Shown: positions 1 through 6,196 of the stretch, one piece after another
How the letters are laid out: each line of letters opens with the position of its first letter
Position numbering within the stretch: the first letter of the stretch is position 1
Origin: Renibacterium sp.
GTDB lineage: Bacteria; Actinomycetota; Actinomycetes; Actinomycetales; Micrococcaceae
DNA length: 64,000 bases
Assembly: GCA_017419405.1 (NCBI GenBank)
Contig: JAFOLH010000013.1
Coordinates: 45,484 to 109,483, forward strand
Direction of reading: 5' to 3'
Notes under the pieces: generated by a model
Told to the model about the DNA's origin: nothing
Databases searched by the model: none
What the model saw: the letters and a program-made list of their open reading frames with translations, nothing else
Program-made: the position numbers and the translations under genes

Positions 1-72
1 TGACGCCGAAATCAAAGCGTTACCCGCGCCAGCACTGAGCCTTGCCTCTGCGCGACGGGCTTCTAGTTCTTT

Positions 73-222
73 AGGCAAGGACGGGGGAACCATTTTTGGC
101 CGGTCGACGACCGTCCTTGGGGTGAAGCTCTCAACTGTTTGACCGGGCATTCCATTGCCTCAGACGGTTGCGAGCCGGGTCGCTCTCCGATCCGAATCCG
201 ACAGCTAACCTCGCAAGTGCCT
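73..222 (+). ncRNA. c-di-AMP riboswitch (ydaO/yuaA leader), copy 1
   Basis: The leader carries the conserved blocks of the actinobacterial ydaO/yuaA RNA in order: gggggaacc near 83, cttggggtgaa near 116, and ccgaatccgacagctaacc at 192-210. A closing stem can form between aggca (73-77) and tgcct (218-222). The Shine-Dalgarno gagagagg (223-230) follows the closing stem directly, so ligand binding could act on translation as well as transcription. The class is known as an OFF switch for c-di-AMP and in Actinobacteria often precedes wall hydrolases, which fits the M23 gene starting at 236. Exact boundaries are approximate. Confidence 0.88.
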
Positions 223-235
223 GAGAGAGGATTCC

Positions 236-1273
236 ATGTCAGTGAGCAGTCAGGAGCTCCGTCCGCGAGGGCGGCGCAGCGCGGCGCAGCCACTTTCCGA
301 AACGGCACCGTTCGCCGCGGCCGAGGCGGTGACCGCACCCGTCGCGCAGGTTCCCAAGACTCCGTTCCAGACGACGGCAAGCGCTTCCGGGCTCCGCCCC
401 CGGGACGCTGCCCGGCGGGCCCGCTTGGGCGCGATCACGCCGGAAGCCGGCAGCCGTCCGGCACCGGTGATCCCGCCGGCACCGGCCACCGCACCGGCGT
501 CGAAGTCCAACCGATCCCTTGCCACGCCCAGCGTGGCTGCCCAGGAGTTGAATCGGGCAGCAGCGCGCCGGGTCCGACGCCGGGCGGCCGTCCCGGCGTC
601 CCGGCCCGGTCTGCGTTCGGCCAAAACCGCGCAACGCGGCGGCATCGCCCTGGCCGCAGCCGGTTTGGCGCTGGCGTTCGTGGCGCCGAGCACGGTGGGA
701 ACCGCGCCGGCCACGGTGCCGGTGGCCGACGGCGTTCCGCTGAGTTCCGCGCCGATCAGCGCCGCGGCGGATGCGGTCCTGGACTTCAGCGAAACCAAAA
801 CCACGAGCAAGGCGGATCCGGACGGCAAACTGCGTCAGCTGCTTTCCGCCTCGGCCAGCAAAGTGGCGCCGGCTGCCGCCAAGGGAACGCTGTCCGCGCC
901 TCTCGCGTCGATGACCGTCGTCTCGCCGTTCGGGTACCGGGTCAGTCCGCTGACCGGCGCCAGCGGGGAATTGCACACCGGCCAGGATCTGGTCGCCGCA
1001 TGCAGCACCCAGGCTTACGCCGCTGCCGGCGGCACCGTGACTTTCGCCAGCTGGGATCCCTTCGGCGGTGGCAACCGGGTGGTGATCGACCATGGGAACG
1101 GGCTGTCCACGACCTACAACCACAATTCGTCCTTGCAGGTGAAGGTGGGCCAGAAAGTCAGTCGCGGCGATGTGGTCTCGCTGACCGGAACCACGGGCAA
1201 CTCGACCGGCTGCCACCTGCACTTCGAGGTCATGGTCAATGACAAGACCGTAGACCCGCAAGGCTGGCTCTGA
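236..1273 (+). CDS. M23 family metallopeptidase, membrane-anchored or exported
   Basis: This is a 345-residue protein with a C-terminal peptidase M23 (LytM/lysostaphin-like) domain, about residues 220-345, expected to cut peptidoglycan cross-bridges or stem peptides outside the cell. The zinc ligands are visible: H247 and D251 in HTGQD and the HLH motif at 327-329. The first 130 residues are Ala/Pro/Arg-rich and low complexity, followed by one hydrophobic segment (about 134-152) that could be an internal signal anchor. The ATG at 236 follows gagagagg at a good distance and lies just past the riboswitch, which fixes the start. The gene stands first in a run of three wall-hydrolase genes. The substrate bond cannot be told from sequence. 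Confidence 0.88.
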   Translation: MSVSSQELRPRGRRSAAQPLSETAPFAAAEAVTAPVAQVPKTPFQTTASASGLRPRDAARRARLGAITPEAGSRPAPVIPPAPATAPASKSNRSLATPSVAAQELNRAAARRVRRRAAVPASRPGLRSAKTAQRGGIALAAAGLALAFVAPSTVGTAPATVPVADGVPLSSAPISAAADAVLDFSETKTTSKADPDGKLRQLLSASASKVAPAAAKGTLSAPLASMTVVSPFGYRVSPLTGASGELHTGQDLVAACSTQAYAAAGGTVTFASWDPFGGGNRVVIDHGNGLSTTYNHNSSLQVKVGQKVSRGDVVSLTGTTGNSTGCHLHFEVMVNDKTVDPQGWL

Positions 1274-1499
1274 GCAGCTGCTCCCTTGGCCGGCCGCATG
1301 CCGGGCGGATTTGCGCTGCCCACTGTACTAAATAACGATAGGTCACGAAATCATCCCGTGGAATGAAATTTCCGTAACCGGAATGTGACATTCGATGGAA
1401 ACTGCTGTAGCGTCTTATCTGCACCGGCGTTTCCAGAAGCTGGTGTCCTCGAGCAGATTGCCTAGCTCTGCCACCGCTCGAGGTCCGTTCGCAACATTC

Positions 1500-1636
1500 G
1501 TCTGGCAGAGGCGGGGGAACCACATGCGGGCTTCTTAGGAAGTCCTTGGGGTGAAGTCGCAGATGCTCCGGAAGGAGCTGATGCGGCCGGGTGACTCCCA
1601 TCCGAATCCGACAGCTTACCTCGCAGGCTTTGGGAG
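1500..1636 (+). ncRNA. c-di-AMP riboswitch (ydaO/yuaA leader), copy 2
   Basis: The 372-base gap between the M23 and NlpC/P60 genes is mostly a second ydaO/yuaA-type leader. It repeats the diagnostic blocks gcgggggaacc (1511-1521), ccttggggtgaa (about 1543-1554) and ccgaatccgacagcttacc (1602-1620), while the variable helices differ from copy 1, so this is a diverged second copy rather than a recent duplicate. The Shine-Dalgarno gggagagg (1632-1639) touches the 3' edge. The stretch from 1274 to about 1499 shows no gene; a promoter for this second transcript is expected there, but I cannot define its boxes. Confidence 0.88.
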
Positions 1637-1645
1637 AGGCTAAAC

Positions 1646-2380
1646 GTGTCGTCTAAGACGTCTATCGGTCGCCATCGCGCGGCCAACGTCAGCACTAATC
1701 CGCTGACTGCAGTTTCAAAAGCAGTAGCGTCCAATGCGGGCAGCTTCGGCCGTCAGGCCGCAGTAGTAGTGGTTGCCACCGGGCTCGTGACCAGCCTGGG
1801 TTTGCCGGCTGAAGCCGCAGACACCGGTCGGGCCTCTGCGGAGAACGCCAGTAGCAGCCTCAAGATCGCCGCGCAGACGGTCACCGCAGCAGCAGACGCC
1901 ACCGTAGTCTTCGACCGTCCGGCCACGAGCTCTACGCCGAAGCCGGCGATCAGCACGCGGACCGCAGTGCAGTCGGACCGGGTTGCCACCACCACGGCCA
2001 CGGCGGAGAAGCCCGTTGCCACGGAAGCCGCTGATGTCCAGGCAGGTGCCGGCCTTGCTGCCGTCGTCGCTTATGCACTGAGCGGAAAAGGCAAGCCCTA
2101 CGTCTGGGGCGGCACCACACCCAACGGCTGGGATTGCTCGGGCTTCACCGGTTGGGCCTATGCCCAGGCCGGGATCTCGTTGCCGCGGACCAACCAGTGG
2201 AATGTGATGAAGCAGACTTCCACCCCGCAGCCGGGCGACTTGGTGGTGCAGAACGGCGGGAGCCATGTTGCCATTTACCTGGGCAACGGCATGGAGATCG
2301 GCGCACTCAACCCGTCGCAGGGCACCTTGATCACCTCGGTCGCCGAAGTCGGATCTTCGGTTTTCTACACGCTGCGCTAA
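1646..2380 (+). CDS. NlpC/P60 family peptidoglycan endopeptidase
   Basis: This 244-residue exported protein has a C-terminal NlpC/P60 domain (about residues 130-244), which cleaves within peptidoglycan stem peptides. The catalytic Cys is C164 in WDCSGF and the His is H207 in SHVAIYLGNG. The N-terminal part resembles that of the next gene (GRHRA, then GRQAAVVVVATGLV as signal-peptide core, then an Ala/Thr-rich linker), so the two are paralogues. Translation starts at GTG 1646, seven bases after gggagagg and directly downstream of a c-di-AMP riboswitch. The signal peptide is unusually far from the start (about 35 residues of leader). The same riboswitch may control the next gene, 86 bases on. 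Confidence 0.9.
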   Translation: MSSKTSIGRHRAANVSTNPLTAVSKAVASNAGSFGRQAAVVVVATGLVTSLGLPAEAADTGRASAENASSSLKIAAQTVTAAADATVVFDRPATSSTPKPAISTRTAVQSDRVATTTATAEKPVATEAADVQAGAGLAAVVAYALSGKGKPYVWGGTTPNGWDCSGFTGWAYAQAGISLPRTNQWNVMKQTSTPQPGDLVVQNGGSHVAIYLGNGMEIGALNPSQGTLITSVAEVGSSVFYTLR

Positions 2381-2466
2381 CCGCAAAACTTCAGCACGGG
2401 GCCGGCGACCCGCTACGACAACCGCCGGGAAGTACCAAAACTGAGTAAATTGAAAGAGGAAACTCA

Positions 2467-3231
2467 ATGGGCAGTCGAGTAGGAATTGCGCGGCACCGCG
2501 CGGACACCAAAACCAACTCCATCGCAGTGATCGCGAAAGCGGTCAGCGAAAACGCAGGTGGAGTCGGTCGCCAGGCCGCTGTCATCGCCGCCGCTTCCGG
2601 CTTGGTCCTGACCACCGGTATCGCCGCGAACGCGGCCGAGCCGACCGTCGGCCAGCGCGAGTCGGCTCCGACCACGCTCAACATCGCGACGGCTCCGGCG
2701 GTCACCGCCTCGGCTGCGGTTCAGATCGCGTTCGAAAGCCCCACGGTTTCTTCGGCGCCCGCTCCGGTGAAGGTCAAGCAGACCGTGGCGCCGCGGAGCA
2801 ACACCGCGAGCAAGGCTCCGGCCGCCGCCAGCCAGGCTGCACCGGCAGCCCCGGCGCCCAGCCAAGCTGCCCCGGCTAACGTCGCGGCGAGCGGTGCCGG
2901 CGCTGTGGTGGTTGCTTCGGCGCTCGCCCAGCTCGGCGTCACCCAGGACTGCACCGCGTTGGTGCGGACCGCCCTGCGGTCTGCCGGATTGCCGACCACC
3001 CCGATGGGCCCCTCGGCCTTCGCGTCTTTGGGCCGGGTCATCAGCGCCGCCGAAGCGCAGCCGGGCGACGTCGCCTACTACTCGAACAACGGCTACGGCG
3101 GACAGCACGTTGCCATCTACATCGGCAACGGCCAGGCCGTGCACGGTGGCTGGCTCGGCAACCAGACGGTTGTCGCCTCGGTCAACATCCCGACCGGCCC
3201 GCCGGACTACTACATCGCCATCGGACGCTAG
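2467..3231 (+). CDS. NlpC/P60-like exported hydrolase, diverged
   Basis: A 254-residue paralogue of the preceding gene, with a similar long leader (GRQAAVIAAASGLVLTTG) and an Ala/Pro-rich linker at about residues 85-145. The C-terminal domain keeps the NlpC/P60 landmarks in degenerate form: C162 in QDCTALVRTAL instead of the usual DCSGF, and H214 in GQHVAIYIGNG. It is probably still a cysteine peptidase or amidase of the CHAP/NlpC superfamily, but specificity is unknown. ATG 2467 follows gaaagaggaaactca. It is the last gene of the hydrolase run and ends just before a strong hairpin terminator, so it may share the upstream c-di-AMP-controlled transcript. Confidence 0.8.
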   Translation: MGSRVGIARHRADTKTNSIAVIAKAVSENAGGVGRQAAVIAAASGLVLTTGIAANAAEPTVGQRESAPTTLNIATAPAVTASAAVQIAFESPTVSSAPAPVKVKQTVAPRSNTASKAPAAASQAAPAAPAPSQAAPANVAASGAGAVVVASALAQLGVTQDCTALVRTALRSAGLPTTPMGPSAFASLGRVISAAEAQPGDVAYYSNNGYGGQHVAIYIGNGQAVHGGWLGNQTVVASVNIPTGPPDYYIAIGR

Positions 3232-3246
3232 TCCGCTTATTCCATC

Positions 3247-3280
3247 AGCAGGCCCGCACCGGCAACGGTGCGGGCCTGCT
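3247..3280 (+). terminator. Hairpin terminator after the wall-hydrolase genes
   Basis: A perfect 15-bp stem (3247-3261 with 3266-3280) closes a gcaa tetraloop, 15 bases after the stop codon of the second NlpC/P60 gene. There is no T-run, as is common for actinobacterial terminators. Confidence 0.85.
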
Positions 3281-3305
3281 GGCGTTCGTGACCCTGCGCT
3301 GTTAA

Positions 3306-3385
3306 CCGCGAGATGCATCTTTCCGCCCGAGGATGCATTTTTGGCTGCCAAATCGGCATCCTCGGGCTGAAGATGCATCTCGCGG
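3306..3385. repeat. 80-nt imperfect palindrome (REP/MITE-like)
   Basis: The arms 3306-3336 and 3356-3385 are reverse complements with one small internal difference; each contains agatgcatctt and cccgaggatgc. The 19-base centre holds a further small stem (tttgg with ccaaa). It sits between the hydrolase terminator and the HNH gene, where no ORF is credible. The size and symmetry resemble a REP or miniature element; no second copy was noticed in this window. Confidence 0.7.
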
Positions 3386-3606
3386 GGATGGGTTTTCTGC
3401 TCCGGGCCTCCGATGCGCCGAGATCTGCACTCCGGTGAAGGTTGCCGCGGGGTGAATTCTTCCCGACACGTGGACCGTTCCGGACTGGGGATTCGCTCAA
3501 ATGCGCGGGTTCGGCCTAGGCTTGGATTGAGTTCACGACCCGGAGCTGCGGCAGGGCAGCCGGCTCCGCCGAGAAGACTCCGGGTCAGCCTGAATGAGGA
3601 ACGCAT

Positions 3607-4104
3607 ATGCGAACCCTTGTGCTGAATGCTGGATACGAACCGCTGGCGGTAGTCACCTTCCGCCGGGCGCTGATCCTTGTGCTGGCCGGGAAGGCCTCGA
3701 TCCTCGCGGAAGGCGATGACCCGGTGATCGGACCGCAGGAAATCCTCAGCCGCCCTTCGGTGATTTTGCTCAATCGATACATCCGCCTGCCGTACGACCG
3801 GGAGTCACCGGTGAGCCGGCGCGGGGTGCTGCGCCGGGATGAACACCGATGCGCGTACTGCGGAAAGTCCGCCAGCACCATCGACCATGTACAGCCCAAG
3901 TCGCGCGGCGGTGCGGACAGCTGGGAGAACTTGGTGGCCTGCTGCCTGCGCTGCAACAACCTCAAGGGCGACCATACCCCGGGCGAAATGGGCTGGCGGT
4001 TGCGCATTGTGCCCAAGCCTCCGCGCGGCGGGCATTGGCAGATCCGCGAGTTGGAGCGCCCGACGCCGGACTGGGATCCGTTCCTGAGTGAATCCGCTGC
4101 CTGA
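3607..4104 (+). CDS. HNH endonuclease family protein
   Basis: The 165-residue protein has a C-terminal HNH domain: C82-C85 and C113-C116 as the structural zinc pairs, D93-H94 in TIDHVQP as the metal/catalytic pair, and N117/N118 in RCNNLKGDHTP. The length and the N-terminal part (LVLNAGYEPL) match the widespread stand-alone actinobacterial HNH proteins, whose physiological role is not established. ATG 3607 is preceded by tgaggaacg. It overlaps the start of mobA by 17 bases. Nothing nearby suggests an intron, an intein or a restriction system, so a housekeeping DNA-repair-type nuclease is more plausible than a mobile one. Confidence 0.88.
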   Translation: MRTLVLNAGYEPLAVVTFRRALILVLAGKASILAEGDDPVIGPQEILSRPSVILLNRYIRLPYDRESPVSRRGVLRRDEHRCAYCGKSASTIDHVQPKSRGGADSWENLVACCLRCNNLKGDHTPGEMGWRLRIVPKPPRGGHWQIRELERPTPDWDPFLSESAA

Positions 4105-4741
4105 ACGAACAGCCGTTGCAGAAGCGACCGCTCTGGTAGTGCTCGCCGGGGGCCGGGGCAGCAGGCTCGACGGCGAACTCAAACCGGCGCTGGAATACCG
4201 AGGGATGCCGCTGCTGACTTCGGTGATCGCTGCCGTCTGGCGGATCGCCGACCGGCGACTGCCGACCGTCGTGGTCGGTGATCCCGGGCGATTGCAGCCA
4301 TTGACTGGAAAGCTGCCGGGGGCGGCCGAAATTCGCTGGACCCGCGAAGACCCGGCGTTCGGCGGACCGGTGGCCGGCCTGCAGGCCGCACTGGAGCTGA
4401 TCCAAGAGCCTTGGCTGCTCTTACTGGCTGCCGACCTCCCGGAGCCTGCGGCGGGGCTGCAGGCCCTGTTCCAGGCGGTTCCCGGGCCGGACGGCGGATT
4501 GCTGGTGGACGTCGCCGGACGGGAGCAACAGCTGTTCGGCCGCTATCGGGTCGCGCCGTTGCGCGACGCAGTGCAACGCGCGGGGTCCGGTACCGGTGCG
4601 CACCCGGGCAAGGGGCCGAGCTTGCGCAGCGTCATTGCTAGTCTGGAACTGGCCCGGATTCCTGCCCCGGAGCAGGCCACCGCGGACATCGACGACTGGG
4701 CTGACGCGGCCCGGTGGGGAATTGCGAAAGGAACACCATGA
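4088..4741 (+). CDS. mobA: Molybdenum cofactor guanylyltransferase (MobA-like)
   Basis: This 217-residue NTP transferase-fold protein is expected to join GTP to molybdenum-molybdopterin to make the guanine dinucleotide form of the cofactor. The nucleotide-binding signature LAGGRGSRLDGELKP lies at residues 18-32, and LLAADLPEP carries the metal-binding Asp. Start GTG 4088 lies inside the end of the HNH gene; no better start precedes the signature. Its stop overlaps the next ATG (ATGA at 4738-4741), so the next gene is translationally coupled. The neighbours DUF6457, moeA, a molybdopterin oxidoreductase and fdhD support the assignment over other sugar nucleotidyltransferases. Confidence 0.85.
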   Translation: MNPLPERTAVAEATALVVLAGGRGSRLDGELKPALEYRGMPLLTSVIAAVWRIADRRLPTVVVGDPGRLQPLTGKLPGAAEIRWTREDPAFGGPVAGLQAALELIQEPWLLLLAADLPEPAAGLQALFQAVPGPDGGLLVDVAGREQQLFGRYRVAPLRDAVQRAGSGTGAHPGKGPSLRSVIASLELARIPAPEQATADIDDWADAARWGIAKGTP

Positions 4742-5019
4742 ACCAAGCCGAGGTATTGGAAGCGTGGTGTGCCGAATTGCTGGCGCAGCTGGAGATCGCG
4801 GACACACCCGTCGACATCGATGCGGTCTTGGCCTTGGCCGGCAAAGCCGCGCACACCGTGGTCCGGCCGGCGGCGCCGTTGACCACTTTCATCGCCGGTT
4901 ACGCTGCGGGCCTGGCCGCCGGCAGCGGCCAGGCCACCGATGCGGTGTCCCTGAGCTCCGCGATCGCCGCCGCGAACCGGATCGTCGCCCGGAAGGCCGC
5001 TGCGGCACCTGATGCGTGA
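4738..5019 (+). CDS. DUF6457 domain protein in Moco gene cluster
   Basis: This small 93-residue, mostly helical and Ala-rich protein begins MNQAEVLEAWCAELLAQL. It looks like the DUF6457 family, which in actinobacteria is found next to or fused with mobA. ATG 4738 is chosen because it overlaps the mobA stop (ATGA); the frame is open 24 bases upstream but without a better start. Its end overlaps moeA by 8 bases. Such tight packing implies work with MobA or MoeA, perhaps as a helper, but no catalytic motif is visible and the function is unknown. Confidence 0.75.
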   Translation: MNQAEVLEAWCAELLAQLEIADTPVDIDAVLALAGKAAHTVVRPAAPLTTFIAGYAAGLAAGSGQATDAVSLSSAIAAANRIVARKAAAAPDA

Positions 5020-6196
5020 GCACCGGATCCGGCACAGCTGGGCGGAAGCCCGGCAAACAGCCTTCGACGCCGCCGAACCGGTGCCTGAAACGGCATTGCC
5101 GCTCGGTCCGGATCTGTGCGGGCGGAGGCTCGCCGAACCGGTAGTCGCTTTGCAGGACATTCCGCATTTCGACTCCGCGGCGATGGACGGTTGGGCGGTC
5201 AACGGCTCGGCGCCCTGGATTTTCGTTTCCCCGGGTGAACGGCTGTACCCCGGGCAGGCCAGCGACATCCTCACCGGGGGCTTGGTCCCGCCCGGCGCGA
5301 AGGCGGTATTGCGCAGCGAAAGCGGGCGGGTGTCCGCGGACGCCGAAGGGCTGCCGGTGCTGCAGCTCAGTTCCGAGGCCAAGCCGGGCGAACCCAGGAC
5401 CGGGCAGCATATCCGGCCGAGCGGCAAGGAGGCCGTCGCCGGGGAGCAGCTGCTGGCCGCCGGAACCATCCTGAACCCGGTCCGGCTTGCCCTCGCGGCG
5501 CTGTCCGGTGCCGACTCGCTCAGCGTCGCCGGACGGGCCCGGGTCCGGCTGCTGTTCACCGGCGACGAAGTGGTCGATTCGGGTATCCCGGGTCCGGGTC
5601 GGGTCCGGGACGTGTTCGCTCCCCAGCTTTCCGCAGCGGTGCTGGCGCTGGGCGCGGAGGTGGTCGGCGAGGCGAGGCTGCCGGATCGGCTGCCGGAAAC
5701 TGTCGCCGCGCTTTCCGCGACGGACGCCGATGTCTTCATCAGCACCGGCGGTACCGGGCGTTCCGCGGCCGACCAAGTCCGCCGGGCGATCGACGAACTC
5801 GGCGCGGACTTGGTGATCGACGGCGTCGCCATGCGACCGGGCGGGCCGGTGTTCTTGGCCAGATTGCCCGGCGGCAGGTTCCTGGTCGGCTTGCCGGGAA
5901 ATCCTTTGGCCGCATTCATGGCTCTGGCCACGGTAGCGCAGCCGCTGCTCGCCGGGTTGGCCGGGTTGCCCCGCCCGGCCGCGATCGAGGTGCTTTCCGG
6001 GGCAGCCCACGAACCGGACCCCGGCCGGAGCCGATTGCTGCCGTACCGGGATTTCTATGGTTTGGCCTCACCGGTGGCGAAGACCGAATCCGCCATGCTG
6101 CACGGTTTGGCGCAGGCCGAAGGCGTCCTGGTGGTTCCGCCGCACGGGGTCAAACTGGGCGAAGCGGTTCCTGCGTTCAGCTTTCCCTGGAACTAG
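5012..6196 (+). CDS. moeA: Molybdopterin molybdenumtransferase MoeA
   Basis: The 394-residue protein inserts molybdate into adenylated molybdopterin. Family landmarks appear in order: DSAAMDGWAV (about residues 53-62), GDEVVDSG, the MoaB/MoeA-type motif STGGTGRSAADQVRRA, MRPGGPVF, and GLPGNPLAAFM. The usual family length is about 400 residues. ATG 5012 overlaps the DUF6457 gene. The 3' end overlaps the convergent oxidoreductase gene by 4 bases, leaving no room for a separate terminator. With mobA it would supply cofactor to the enzyme encoded opposite. Confidence 0.92.
   Translation: MREHRIRHSWAEARQTAFDAAEPVPETALPLGPDLCGRRLAEPVVALQDIPHFDSAAMDGWAVNGSAPWIFVSPGERLYPGQASDILTGGLVPPGAKAVLRSESGRVSADAEGLPVLQLSSEAKPGEPRTGQHIRPSGKEAVAGEQLLAAGTILNPVRLALAALSGADSLSVAGRARVRLLFTGDEVVDSGIPGPGRVRDVFAPQLSAAVLALGAEVVGEARLPDRLPETVAALSATDADVFISTGGTGRSAADQVRRAIDELGADLVIDGVAMRPGGPVFLARLPGGRFLVGLPGNPLAAFMALATVAQPLLAGLAGLPRPAAIEVLSGAAHEPDPGRSRLLPYRDFYGLASPVAKTESAMLHGLAQAEGVLVVPPHGVKLGEAVPAFSFPWN

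Noticed and set aside
1..235. Short frames before the M23 gene
   Set aside because: They fall within the c-di-AMP riboswitch, and none has a Shine-Dalgarno or protein-like composition.
3306..3385. Palindrome as a CRISPR repeat or as the terminator of the hydrolase operon
   Set aside because: There is a single unit with no spacers, and a perfect terminator already lies at 3247-3280.
3607..4104. HNH gene as part of a homing intron, intein or restriction system
   Set aside because: No split host gene, no intron fold, no methylase nearby; the protein has the usual stand-alone length.
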